Below, piece after piece: positions 12,311-24,248 of a stretch of 64,000 bases of DNA. This stretch comes from Sinonovacula constricta. Taxonomy: Eukaryota; Mollusca; Bivalvia; Cardiida; Solecurtidae. The position numbers were made by a program, and so were the translations under genes. The notes beneath the pieces are model-generated. The model worked only from the letters and a program-made list of their open reading frames with translations. It searched no databases and had not been told where the DNA came from. Numbering within the stretch: the stretch's first letter is position 1; the number at the start of each line of letters is the position of its first letter. The DNA is taken from assembly GCA_007844125.1 (NCBI GenBank), contig CM017571.1, positions 31,474,356 through 31,538,355 of the forward strand, written 5' to 3'.

Positions 12311-13912
12311 GTTAAACCGGTTTAACAGGGTTCGCAATTCCTCGTGGTTTTCGAAAATACATGCAAGTCTTTCCAAATGTGATAGAAAGAACACGTGGTT
12401 CCATTAAAAGCAGATATATTCAGACAAACAAGGTAAGAACATGTATAAATGTAACAGAAACATAGAACCGAGATTACCTTGTTTTCATAGACTTTCAGAA
12501 AGTATTTGAATGCATTGACCTAACATTCCCTTTTGACTGCCTAAGTCTATTTAATTTTCGCGGAAACCTTATAATATGGGTGTCTGTTTTCTTTAACGAC
12601 ATTTAAATTGTCATAAATTAGTATAAAACTTGACAAAACAATATCTTGAACCACAAATGATCCAAAACTACACTGTTTTAAATATAAACTATTGACAAGA
12701 ATCATACCAACAATTTCTGTTTACATATAAATATGGTACTGTACGTTAGTGTGACTGGCAGCTCTCATCAGAATTAATGGAACATTTACTTATGTTCCAT
12801 TAGGAATATTTCTTTGTATTTCAATAGTGAGAGGAACTGAGCTTTTCTCAGAAAACATTAAAATACCATTAAAGACAATGCCATGAAAGGAATTACCACA
12901 ACCAATCTGTCTTTTAATATATGTAACTCATTAATGCTGATTTTGAAGTACTTTATTTTCTGAACAAAGCAAAAACAATATAATTATTACCTACTTTTGA
13001 ATTTTACAAACACATTAAAGGCTTAACTCCAACCAATGTTTATACTCTATCTACCATATGTATATGTTTATATTTTTATATTTAACTTAAAAAACGAAAA
13101 ATAACAAAGCCATAAAAAGTTGCCTTTTATATTTTTAAAACTTTATGGTATTTCAATTTTATACACTTCTCAGACGCTATTTGAGCATGAAGTTGGGACA
13201 AGCCAGGTACAACCATACAGCCGACTTCCCACAGCTTATACATTTCCCACGGTGTAGCCATATAAGGTGCTGACACATTCCTACTTTAGAAACTTTCCAT
13301 ATATTTATGTTAATTAGAAACAGATGTCTTTATTTTATATATAATTAATATTTTTCCGTGGTAGAAAAGCCTGGTGTTATCACTAAACAAGCAATAACTG
13401 ATCCACGAGCATATTCGAGTTATCGTTCGTTACTCTCTCATGTATCCCTCAACAGGATCATGGCCATTTATGCCAATATATTTTTGACGCAACAAAAATA
13501 AATAGATTATAAAGTATTGGAGGTATATTCATATTGTACAGTTGGTGTTTAAATGGAAGATAGTTTGTTTTGGTGTCTGAAAACTTTATATTACTTGAAT
13601 CGTTCAGCAGACTGTGGAATTATTTCCTGTACTTTTGTACGCCGGGGAAGATAACTATGCGACTGTAAACAACAACGTCGTATATCGAAAGCATACAGAA
13701 AGAGGCAAAAATAAATAATTAATTTAACAATATTCAAATAATTCAAACGGCACTGGGAAACAAGAACAAATTCTATATTCTAACACGCGTTTAGTTTTAA
13801 AATCAAGAGACTTATATTGATTTAAACAAAAAATGTGGACATGTTTCGCATATTCATGGTAAAACATTGTGATTTAATAAAACCCACGCGTTTGTAATAC
13901 CTGTTGACTAAA
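12311..13912. other. No recognisable gene
   Basis: Strongly AT-rich (many TTTATA and AAATA runs). No coding frame, splice pair or repeat match was found. Confidence 0.6.
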
Positions 13913-14075
13913 CCTGGTAGCGCAATCAGTCGAGCGTCGTCTCCAGGTACGGGAGGTCACAGGTTCGATCCCGGTACGCGACATACTAAGTCGTTAAAAA
14001 TGGTAGTGGTACAGCTGCCTTGCTAACGCTCAAGATAACTGAAATAATGTTGGCGGGACGATAAACCCAACATAC
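13913..14075 (+). mobile_element. SINE-A (tRNA-derived), internally shortened
   Basis: The tRNA-like head has an A-box-like TGGTAGCGCAATCAGTCGAG and a B box GGTTCGATCCC. It is followed by the shared tail GATAACTGAAAT, TGTTGG and GGGACGATAAACCCAA. The longer central domain present in the 34343 and 44582 copies is missing. Confidence 0.85.
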
Positions 14076-14689
14076 AAATAACTGTAGATAACAACTTATC
14101 CCATTTGAAGAACAATGGTTCTACATTGAGATAGCGTTGCAAAACTAAGTATTTGCTCATAACAAGAATTGTCTGGAATCAATGTTATAAAATATATGCG
14201 AAAGGACCATTGTAATCTAAGACATCAGTCATTATATTAAAAATAGAACAGAACATTCCTTTATTTCATCCCAGGTACAATAGGTACGACATGGGATAAG
14301 GTACACTAATATAGGTTTACAAAATACAATGTTCCGGCTTTAACAAGAAAGTATCATTTTTCATAAATTGATATTTGGCTGAAGGGTGGAAGGTTGGGGG
14401 AACACACAACATAATGAAATGCTGACACAAATTATTGCTGCGAAAGAGAGGTAAAGAAATGAAGAAGACAGTGAAAGGGCGCGATAGTTCGGAAGGTAGT
14501 GGCAAACTAGAGTGTTCAGGTAAATAAACAAACAAGTCAACAATCAAATAACACTTAATCAAGTAGTAAGTATCACGCGCTCATACACATACTCACGTAT
14601 TTACACGCAACACACAACACGCCTGTGCAAGCACACGCTCACACTCAAACACGTACACATTCATCCCAAAGTGCTTTTTTTTAAATACG
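14076..14689. other. No gene; CA-rich tract
   Basis: A CACAC-rich stretch at about 14578-14660 lies just before an R copy. Overlapping minus frames are uninformative. Confidence 0.55.
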
Positions 14690-15130
14690 TATTAACTCTT
14701 TAACAATACTACATTTTATTTTGTTGATTTGGGTTGTGTTCTAAAATTCGATTAATTTCTTTCGTATTTTTTTTTCATTTCACTGTTGACGCTTTTGGCA
14801 TATGACGTCATGGCATTGTATGACGTCATTATATTGTTCCTACTATATATATCAGCGCTTGTACTGTCTTGTTTTATTTGAAACTACTTTCTCATTTGGA
14901 ATTTTTGAGTTGCCAAGGCTTTTATCTACTGTACATACTGAACATATGTTGATAGTTTATTTTATTACTACTTACTTTGCATGTACATAAGTTCATTGTA
15001 TCTGTTTTAACTCCCGATGCAGGTGCTTACTGTTAGTTGTTTCACTTTGACGGGATATTTTTATTTACATTGATTGTTTGATAGAAAAACCCTTAGGAAT
15101 TGCGAGGTTGGAGCAGCACTTTACAACCCT
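14690..15130 (+). mobile_element. R repeat family copy
   Basis: It carries the two TGACGTCA sites, a TATA stretch, ATCAGCGCTTGTACTG, AACTCCCGATGCAGGTGCTT and GCGAGGTTGGAGC in the same order as the 59800 copy. It is truncated after about 15130. Confidence 0.75.
14803..14855 (+). promoter_or_regulatory. Promoter-like CRE pair plus TATA in R element
   Basis: TGACGTCA at 14803-14810 and 14821-14828, then ACTATATATATC. Same layout as the R copy at 59886. Confidence 0.45.
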
Positions 15131-15269
15131 GATTTAAGGTTCTGGAACTGTAATTAACTTCGGTAAACATCGGCACTCGGTATTATCCGGTTTTATTTGA
15201 ATAGCATTCGTCGTCAAGTTTCGTATTTGCTATTTTTAGTAATTTTTCACCAAGTTATAGGGATTTTCC

Positions 15270-15647
15270 ATGACGTCATTGGGTTACTTATTTCTCCAAG
15301 CAGTGAGGTCTTTGTGTACTGCTTGTAACTTGTCGTCAGTGAAACTAATGGAACACTCTTTTTGTGCAAAGGCTATATACAATAATCAGCGTTATTTGAA
15401 AGCTAAGACTCAAAATATGCCAACATTACACACTCTGGTGGCAAATGGTGTATGCAAAATGACAACAGCAGAAAACATCGCCGGATCAGGTTTGACGCTC
15501 GATCACCTTCGTCTGATATTTTCTCGGGATGGCAAGGATGGACTTTTGAATGTGTTCAGGGGTCAAAACTGTGAGGGACAACCAAGTGTCACTAATACCA
15601 AAAGAGTGCTTGACTCAATTATTCCTAAACTGTCGGAAATTTTGTAA
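15270..15647 (+). CDS. Unknown ORF, 125 codons, probably a transposon or exonuclease-family C-terminus
   Basis: An open frame from ATG to TAA. The N-terminal half (LFLQAVRSLCTACNLSSVKL) looks ordinary. The C-terminal half has MTTAENIAGSGLTLDHLRL, SRDGKDGLLNVF, then VTNTKRVLDSIIPKL. From memory this resembles the C-terminal module that follows a DnaQ-like exonuclease domain in some animal mobile-element proteins; I cannot verify that. No exonuclease motif is visible upstream, where an R copy ends at about 15130. There is no intron signal that I trust. Codon use looks protein-like and the frame is intact, so it may be a relic of a larger gene. Confidence 0.5.
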   Translation: MTSLGYLFLQAVRSLCTACNLSSVKLMEHSFCAKAIYNNQRYLKAKTQNMPTLHTLVANGVCKMTTAENIAGSGLTLDHLRLIFSRDGKDGLLNVFRGQNCEGQPSVTNTKRVLDSIIPKLSEIL

Positions 15648-16489
15648 AAAGAAGTATAATCTGTAAGTGACCATTTTGACGTTATTTTTCTCTATAAATT
15701 CTTTTGCAGACTCATTATAGAAACCTTTACAAATTCTTATAAATTTTATTAGGAACGGTAAAATGCCTTTAAAATCTCATATTATGGGCAGTTCATATTG
15801 CAGAAAATTTCAAAACTAGTTGTATGTGTCAAACTAGCTTCAAACTTGAGATATTTGCTTTTATAGACAGAGAACATTTTTAAACACACCCAAAAAACTC
15901 GGATTTTTGCTTGGGGTACATGTATGCAAAGCTCTGTATTTTCATAAGTATTTGTCCAAAGTGTAATCTTATTGTTCTGATTTATCATGACAGGAAAATT
16001 GGTTAAAATTTGAATATATAGCTTTGCACATGCTTTCTTAAAGGGAAAAATAAATAAGTGTGCATAACAATAGAAAACTTAACCATGTAATATGAATGTT
16101 GTACTATAATTATTTATAATGTTCAATTAAAGATGACGAAGCTAATACAACAACATTTGTAATATGTGTTATCAAAAGTTCTAAATGCTTTATAAACAGA
16201 TGGGAAAATTGTCAGAAAACATTTTTTCTCGTTACAATGTTAAAATGTTGAGTTAACCAGTTTTTTATGAAATGAAGTAAATAGTATGATTCTTTCTGAA
16301 ATAGTGGTATCTATTTTATCGATAATTACTATATAGTCACTTTAACAGTTACTTATTTAAGAGTAGTCTTATATAACGATTTATGTTTAAGGAATTGATG
16401 TTTATGTTATCTAACTTAGAAAGTTCTACACCAGACGAACCATTATCAATTAAACGAATTTAAACATCGTTTAGAAAAAAGGGAGAACA
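15648..16489. other. No recognisable gene
   Basis: AT-rich sequence between the unknown ORF and the LINE fragment. Confidence 0.55.
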
Positions 16490-17045
16490 ATAATAGGGGT
16501 AGATTCTCACCCTGTCTGACACCAATTTCGCTTACTAAAAATTCTGAGAAATCGCCATCAACAGGAACACAGGACTTAATATTTTGATAAATATTTTTAT
16601 TTCATTGAAACCTTTTCCAATGATGTTGTGATTAGAAGTTTGTGCCATAGACCAGCTCTCCATACGGTATCAAATGCTTGGGAGAAGTCAATAAAGGAAC
16701 AGAACAACTTCTTCTTTTGTCGTTTCAGAATTTCTTTAAGAGCCTGAAGGGTATAAATATGGTCTATGCAGGAGTAGTGTTTTCTAAAACCAGCTTGATT
16801 TTCATTTAATACGTTATTCTATCTAAAAAGAGACTAAGTCTGGAATTAAGAACGGATGTGAATAATTTTGCAAGGCAACTTAATAGAGTAATTGGTCTGT
16901 AATTAGATGCTTTTGTCAGACTTCCGTTGTTTTTATAGATCGGAATGATTGCACTCTTTAACCATGATGATGGAATGTGCCCGGTATTTAAGACAGCATT
17001 GCAAAGTGCGGTATATGCAGATAACAATTTTTTGTGAAGCTTTTA
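16490..17045 (-). pseudogene. LINE reverse transcriptase fragment
   Basis: The frame from about 17045 reads LCNAVLNTGHIPSSWLKSAI, PIYKNNG, NYRPITLLSCLAKLF. After a frameshift near 16815 it continues NENQAGFRKHYSCIDHIYTL, then LFCSFIDFSQAFDTVWRAGL and, in another frame, VRQG. These are the reverse transcriptase blocks of a jockey/CR1-like non-LTR retrotransposon: the NYRPI motif, the F-DF--AFD box with one catalytic Asp, and G-RQG. The YADD block is missing and stops interrupt the frame, so it is dead. The element is truncated at both ends and abuts the Tc1 element. Confidence 0.85.
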
Positions 17046-17189
17046 TGTACTCATTTAATATACTAGCCCTAATTCCTAAACCTCCACCTAATACAAGAGG
17101 AATTTGCTAAGACGTCTTGTAAGCTATTCTAAAGAAAATTGGGATGAAGAATAATGAATATAAAACACACAATCAGTTAATTTTTTTTA

Positions 17190-18105
17190 TTAAAACAATG
17201 ATTTCATTTAGGAAATTTACTGCAAATCACCAAGGTGCCGAAATTCATGTTCACAAAAACATCAACATTTAAGCACACAGTCTTAATAGCGAGTGTGTCC
17301 ACCTTCCGCTTGACTGACGGCTAAACATCGGGTCCTCATAGACGTCGCATTGTAACGGAGGTATCGCTGGCTAATGCTATCATAGCAATTGATGACGTCG
17401 GCCGCCAGATTGGCAAGATCAACATTAGGTCCGCGTTGACGAACTCTCGCCGGTCTAACTCGTCCCAGACTTGCTCAATAGGATTGAGATCTGGGCTACA
17501 AGATGGCCAATCAAGGCTCCTAACGTTGTTGTCTTGCAATAGTTGAAGAGTCGCCCTAGCTGTGTGCGGCCGTGCATTGTCCTGCATGAATATCATGCCT
17601 CTGTTTTCTCGTATGTGAGGAATGGCAACAGGGCGCAGAATTTCATTTTGATATCTGGCGGCGTTAAGATTTCCATCAATCACTAATGCGTTGGTCTTCG
17701 TGTGTAGAGAGAAGCCGGCCCAGGTCATAACAGACTCCCAACATACTGATCCTTCTCCACCACACATGAATCATGGAGCGCCGCAAATTAAATCGGGACT
17801 CGTCAGTGAACAACACATTAGCCCAGTCAGCTCTAGTCCATCTAACATGCTGACGAGCCCACGAAGACGCCGCTGGCGATGTCTTCGCGTCATAACAAGT
17901 CCCACATATGGTCTTCGGAAACGAAGACCGGATTCTTTAAGTCAGTTGATAACAGTTTGGGATGAAATATGACGTCCATGATGGCCTACAGTGGTATGTG
18001 CTGTACTCGTTGCGATTGTAAAACGACGTCGACAGTGTGAAAGTCTTAAGTGTCTGTCTTGACGTACAGAAGTGACGCGTCGTTTTGCCGGTAGGGGCCT
18101 TAGAA
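17190..18105 (-). pseudogene. Tc1-type (DD34E) transposase, frameshifted
   Basis: The minus-strand pieces are in order. First comes a helix-turn-helix region, about 18105-17940 (SVRQDRHLRLSHCRRRF, HISSQTVIN). Then FRRPYVGLVMTRRHRQRR, then NVLFTDESRFNLRRSM with the first catalytic Asp (about 17800). Then, in another frame, MQDNARPHTARATLQLL with the second Asp, and WPSCSPDLNPIEQVWDEL with the catalytic Glu. I count 34 residues between the second Asp and the Glu, which is the Tc1 spacing. A further frameshift after DELDRR moves the C-terminus (YDSISQRYLRYNA) to another frame. The N-terminal DNA-binding domain is cut at about 18105 and I could not identify terminal inverted repeats. Confidence 0.88.
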
Positions 18106-18235
18106 TTCTCCGGCTGCCGCTACCTGTAGCGGGGTAAGAACCCTCCAAAGGTAGCCCACCTGTTTGCCGTGGGTGGCGACCCTGTATCTCCACGACGAGG
18201 GGACATCTTGGTTTAAGGCTTTAAGAGAGCATAAA

Positions 18236-19440
18236 CACATCAGGTATAAAACTCGAAAACATTTCTGAAAACCCCACAATTGGACATCCACCATGGCAAC
18301 TCCGTTCTCCTGATGTGAATTTAGAACTTTGTAAAAATAAAAAGTCGAACACAGATCCTTTGATTTTACGATCTGAATTTCTCGAACATCTTGACAAGTA
18401 CTCTGATCACCTTCATATATATATACTGATGGTTCAAAGACGGACACTCATGTTGGCTGTGCTTCCGTAAGTAATAGCCACTGCATTAAACAAAGACTTC
18501 CTAACAACTCGTCTATCTTCACCGCTGAAATCCAGGCTATAAATCTAAGCCTTGATTTCATTTCAGAACATTCCGGTGAAAAATATGTTATATTTTCAGA
18601 CTCATTATCTGTATTGCAAAGCATAAATTCACTGAATTATTCAAATCCACATGTTCGCACTGTTCTTGTCAAACTTCAGAGTTTATACGGCACTAACGAA
18701 ATCTCCTTCAGTTGGCTTCCTAGTCATGTAGGCATCCGAGGAAACGAAGATGCTGACAGGGGTGCAAAATCTGCCTCAGCCCTTACTGAGACAGATCTTT
18801 GCATCCCACACACTGATTTTAAACCACTTATTTACCGACATATTTTAACCAAGTGGCAAACAAGTTGGGACAGTATTGTTTGTAACAAATTACACGTAAT
18901 TAAACCTAACGTCGGTGCCAATGTCTCTGCTTGCAGAGAAAGTCGACGAGAAGACGTAGCTCTTACCCGCTGTCGCATTGGACATACTAGATTGACTCAT
19001 TCATATCTCTTGAAAAGAGCAGTTCAACCTGTATGTGTTCCTTGCCAGGAACCACTGACAGTCAACCATATTTTATTACAGTGTATCGACACAGACCACA
19101 TACGGTCGAAATATTTTAATGTCCATAAAATGTACGAACTATTTAGGACAGTGTCGGATTCTAAACTTGTTTGCTTCTTGAACGACATTGGTATTCTTAG
19201 TAAGTTATAAATTTTTAAACTGTTTATTTACCAATCGTCATATTTTTAAACCGTTTTATGTGTTGACCTGTTTTCAATTGTTATTTATTTTCTTACCTGA
19301 TAGTTTTTCTATTTTTCTGTATTTTACATGCGTAGTTTGGTTTTAACCTGATTACGCTTTATTCACATTTAACTTTGTATTCGGCGCCGTATGACCTATT
19401 AAGTGTCGGTGTGCCGTAAAACCCAAATAAAAAACTTTCC
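18236..19440 (+). pseudogene. LINE 3' end: RNase H domain and C-terminus
   Basis: The frame starts ENPTIGHPPW and reads RSEFLEHLDKYSDHLHI. An indel in a TA run near 18420 shifts it to YTDGSKTDTHVGCASV. It then stays open to the TAA at 19208-19210: FTAEIQAINLSLDFI, VIFSDSLSVLQSI, SWLPSHVGIRGNEDADRGAK, then a C-terminal RRED, ALTRCRIGHTRLTHSYLL, CQEPLTVNHILLQC. The four RNase H acidic/His blocks (DGS, AE, SDS, H-GI-GNE-AD) are all present. The tail ends GTAAAACCCAAATAAAAAA at about 19435. This is a 5'-truncated jockey/I-like element, in the opposite orientation to the reverse transcriptase fragment at 16490. Confidence 0.88.
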
Positions 19441-19728
19441 AGAATTTCTACTGATGAGCTAAACTTTTAACTGACATAAATACCGATGCCGCCAGATTTT
19501 CTACGGTACGATTGATTCCGATGCTTGTGATATAAAGAATAACCCGGAGTATCGGCTGTATTGTTTTGGTCTAGGTGAGTCTTGAGTTCTTTAAGTAATC
19601 GACAAAATCGGGGTAATCTAGTTTTCGCTTTAAACCACTAACGCTGAGTGCACACAATTTTAATGTTGTTATTTATTTTTATTTTTTTCAGGTAGGCGAT
19701 ATGTGCTGGAGGGTTCCCCCGGCGATTC

Positions 19729-20973
19729 CTAGTGGGATACAGCTGGTTGACGTGAAAGGTGAGGACCGGCAGGCTGATCAGAGGAATTAGAATCCCATGG
19801 ACGTCTAAAGGCTAGATCGGCGCTTGAAGCGTTCGAGGTGTGTTTGGTTTCGGAACGCCGACAAGGAGCTTGACTGCGTGTGACACGTGGATTGCGGGGA
19901 GATCTTGATTTTCGTCGGGAACGGTCGTGCGCAATGTCAGACTGGGAGTCGGTACAGGTCGTTCCACTACTGTTAACCTGAGTGACAGATTGGTGCAAGA
20001 GTGCCCGAGATTCCTGCTGTGAAGTAACTGTAGCATGTGGTTGTTGGCCGGCCTGTGTTTGCTTTGGAGTTTCAATGACGAGGTAAGTGGACATATTGTG
20101 AGATTCACTGAACATAAAAGCCCAAGGGACGTTTGTGTATTCGTGTTTTTGTTGATGTACACGACTGTTTTTCATGGAGGTGTCCCAGAGGGGAAATGCG
20201 TTCGCTTGCACCAATCTTTGCAGGGTAAACCATGTTGACCCTTTTCTCCGGGAAACGTTTCTTAAACGTTTTAAATCTGACCACAGGGACTTTCTGGCGT
20301 TTACAATTTCCTGTGGGAAATCTCTATTAATACTAAAGACAGTCCCTTTGAGCCGACTAGCACGGGATATCACCAACTGCGATAATGGGACGACATTTTT
20401 CCCGTCGAAAGGGCCCCAATCTATGAACGCCAGGAATGGCGGGGCATTGGGATATTCCAAGCTGGTCATTTAGAGAACTGACGATTTTTAATGGCAATTT
20501 TCATTCAATGATTCAGGAATCTCAACAAAAAGCAGATTGTTGCGGCGAGATCTAGCCTCCGAATATAGACTTATATTCAAGAAAAGTCAGTCGATCATTA
20601 TAGCTGTCAGCCTTGAGTTCAAGGTCATGCACCCTGGTGTGTATTGATAAACACTCTTGCACTTTACTGTCTACGTTGCATACTTTAGAAAATATCAAGC
20701 TCATTTTTAAAGCAGTAGACAGTTGATCAAATTCTGTGGCATCCATTATATCAGTCACACTGCTTGAGCTGATTCGGGGTCCTTTTTAGTTTTGTTCGTT
20801 ACGACAGACCATTTTAAATCATTGTTATCAATTCCCTGGCAAAAGAATGACTTGTTTGAGTAGCCATGTTGGTCATCATCTTCAGTGGAGGCCTGGGTAG
20901 CTGACAATTCAGGCAAATCCGACTCACGTACCTGGTGATGTGTGCCATAGGCTTTACAATCCTGATCTTTCAT
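19729..20973 (-). pseudogene. L1-like ORF1 (nucleic-acid-binding protein), broken
   Basis: Three minus-strand frames join up. 20973-20757 gives MKDQDCKAYG through VVTNKTKKDPE. 20760-20560 gives SSVTDIMDATEFDQLSTAL and RVHDLELKADSYNDRLTFLE (coiled-coil-like). The third, after a frameshift, gives EARSRRNNLLFVEIPE, two stops, then the frame 20469-19729. That last frame has FLAFIDWGPFDGKNVVPLSQ and FPQEIVNARKSLWSDLKRLR, typical of the RRM and C-terminal domain of L1 ORF1 (Transposase_22). The final part is rich in S, R and Q and contains CRRSETKHTSNASSADLAF. No ORF2 follows. Confidence 0.75.
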
Positions 20974-22309
20974 GTCTCCTTACGTTTCTACACTATGTCA
21001 GAGCAACGAGTAACGATTGAAGTCTTAATTTCTTTCGATTAAATTATGAGATTCGAATATTGCAGTCTTGTTTTGACCAGAACCGGAAAACAGAGAATAG
21101 AAGAAACGTATTTGACGTTTAACGTGTTTTATCAAAGATGGGCATGCTTCATTTGAATTAGGATTAGTAATTGCTGATTCAGCTTTAAAGAATAAACAGC
21201 AAATTCAGATGACACTTTGCGCGATATGTTTAAATTATTTCTATGCCCTGATGATTGGTTTGCTTGTTTGTTTGGTTTGTTGTTGTTTGTTTGTTTTTGT
21301 ATTACAAATTGTTGTCTTTGCCATTCGTTTTGTGTGTGCGTTTGTGAATAGCAAAAGACAAATGATGTCACATTACCAATAAATATTGATTGATTTTGAC
21401 TTGATGAACACATTGTGGAACGAAATATAACCTATTCATGTTTTTCCTTTTATTTCTGATAATTTAATTAATGTGTTATAATTTTCATTAAATCAGAGTA
21501 ATTATTGTCGTATATTTTACTTTTTAATTATCGGTGTGCACTAAGTAATGCATCATTAATTATCGTAGCTAGAATATCAGTCGTCAATAAAGCTTAATTG
21601 AAATGGATAAGAGATGGACATAGAGTTTGCCGAATAAAACTAAATGAAATTGAAACAGTATTCTAGCTTAAAATAATTAACCTCGGTTGAAGAAAACAGA
21701 CATTCGTTCAAATCTAATAACCTATGGAAACCAGTGTCAATTAGAACACAGTACATGACAGATAGTGACGTATGAATCGAACGGCGAAGTGCTTCCACTC
21801 TCTACATCTTACCAGTATAAACAATTAGAAGTCTGTTTAAATCAACCTTTAATCAGTTAAGTACAACTGTTTATGGATAAGCCTACATTTTAATTGAATT
21901 AAAAACACGTTTCAACGATATTGTTTCCTGATGAATTTGTAAGATTTGAACTGGTGTTAACATGAAACTACTATCTGACTGCTGGAAAAGTGAAAACATC
22001 AGTGACACTGCTGTCACTGAAATTGAAGGTGAAAAACGAACAAAGATGTGAATAATTTGCTGACGAAAACGATGAAGTGGATACCTGATCAAGGTTTAGT
22101 CAATTAATTAAAATCAAATGGAACACCAGTGTCTTGTACGTGATCTACACATTTAACAACCTTCCAACATTCTCATTTGTACCGTTACATTTGTCTTACT
22201 GCTAGATTTGTTCCATACAAAATAATTTTAGATGTTGATAAGGAAATATTCAGTTAAAATTTAAAAGTCATAAACTAATTAATTATTGAGGATATAACAT
22301 TGTCAAATC
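20974..22309. other. No recognisable gene
   Basis: AT-rich. A TTTG-rich (GTTTGTTTG) stretch lies at about 21255-21300. Nothing else was identified. Confidence 0.55.
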
Positions 22310-22560
22310 CTGCTGTACAGGGTTAAAACACACATTTCACACAGTACTTCAACATTAAGAATATATGACCAACTCCTATGATCATTGCAACATATATCAA
22401 AATGTGAAAAGGCACAGGACAAAGGTATTCACATGCAAGCCAAATGTAAAAGTAAAAACAACTCTGTGATGAGTCATTAAAAAAAAGAGCAAACCGGACA
22501 GTTACCGCCTAGGAAAGGTCAGTCGGCAATATGGATCCACTGGGGTCTTTGCTTTGTTGA
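22310..22560 (-). mobile_element. R family 3' fragment
   Basis: The reverse complement contains GCCGACTGACCTTTCCTAGG and CGGTAACTG, as in the full copies, and continues like the fragment at 11780. Confidence 0.6.
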
Positions 22561-22695
22561 GTGTTGATATTTTTAAATCTAACTTTCAGCTGATCGGCAC
22601 CTGAATTTTAAATATAAAGTATAACTACACTCTTGAAATATTGTAACACCTAATCACTTTAACAATTAAACAGGATCAAACAGGAAACATCTTAA

Positions 22696-23192
22696 AGGTG
22701 GTATCCAACACTTTGAACCACTTTGATTTCTCTTATGCAGACAGATAAATCATCGTTGCCTGAAAATAACCCGTGGAATTTTGTTTATTGGTGCCCTACA
22801 TCCATGTAAAAAGTAAATCATAAAACCCCCCTTGTCATTACAAATGGGTATTTCCTATCCGAGCCACGCTGTACAGTAAACTATTTTTAAATTAAGAAAA
22901 CCCCGTGCTCCCTTATTTTTAAAATCATTTTACACAACCCTCAAGGCAATCAGTTCTAAAGCAGATATTTATTTTAGCTGAAATCCCCTACATGCTTATT
23001 TATAGATTTGGAAGTTGGAATGGAAATGAATGGACATTCAGCGCGATATTTAAACTGTCTTAGGGGTAATGTTAAAATAGCATTTACTTAAACTAAAGTA
23101 TAAGCTTTTGCAGTAATAATGCACACATTTTACAGAACATGACAATATGTTGTTACATACATTAGATATGGGCAAACTGTCGAATACCACCT
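22696..23192. mobile_element. TTAA-flanked MITE, complete copy
   Basis: TTAA at 22692-22695 and 23193-23196 flank inverted ends AGGTGGTATCCAACA and (reverse complement) AGGTGGTATTCGACA. At 497 bp with no coding frame, it fits a non-autonomous element of a TTAA-targeting superfamily (piggyBac or Kolobok). Related copies are at 46553, 47467 and 50560. Confidence 0.8.
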
Positions 23193-24248
23193 TTAACACT
23201 TGTGAAATGTCAAAAACTCATAACACAACCGACTGTAGGAAAACGTCGAATAACGGTAACGAGGCGATATCACAAAACATGGGTTGTCTTTATGTAACGG
23301 GTAAAAATCATATCTAGTTTCTCCATTTCATGATTTAATTCTGTCTCTGCCATTCCAATTAGGATTTCTTTAACATAACTTTACTATCCAATTAGTAGAT
23401 AATGAGAATGTCCAGGATGTCTCTTATGACGATAAAAAAGCAAATTAATTGGTAAATGTCAACCAATGATGATGTATTGTAAAGTAAATACATGGATTAA
23501 AATACAAGAGTTGACATTATACAATTTATTTTATGCAGAGCAGTGCAATATCAAGGTTTATCGGTGAAACAGAAAATATATTTTACTGGGAAATTAATCG
23601 GAACTCCTCGGAAAATTCCGTCATTGGGACACTCAAATCGGAACTCCTCGGGTAATTCCGTCCTCGGGACACTCATCCTTCGGATGTATCTGGCGCAATG
23701 ATACTTATAGAAATCTCGATCGTTTTGTTTGCCGGAAATCTGAAGAAGAATGCGCCTAAATGTAGTTTGCATAAAACATCAACAAAGGCATCGTTTGACA
23801 GCTGTGTGTCTGCTGCGCTGGGTAATTTAAAATTTAATGATTTAAATTTGATGATGCAACAAATTAAAGTTTTACGGGCATTGTACTGTAGTTATCTGTC
23901 AACAGAGCTGCCATCTTTGTTTTGACGTCTGTCACTAAAGTATTCCCATTCAGGTAAATGGCCGAGGTGATCCGACTACCTACATACATCCGAGATGATT
24001 CGTGAATTATCCGAGGTGTTCCGATTGGTGACACTCATTCTTCGGATGTTATCTGGTGCAATGATACTTACAGAATCACTATCGTTTTGTTCGGCGAAGG
24101 CAGAATACGCCATAAAAAGCTCTTCAAAAATCGTTAGGAGTAGTGTATATAATTATTTCATCCTATTAACTTTCGTTTATCAATTTGACAGCTCGTTAGA
24201 TACACAACTGTTAGTGCATTTTCAGTAGAGAAAGCAAAACCTTTATCT

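Noticed and set aside
11724..12394. Proline/alanine-rich frames of 85-182 codons on the minus strand
   Set aside because: They are translations of the 20-bp minisatellite in three frames, with no start context or homologue.
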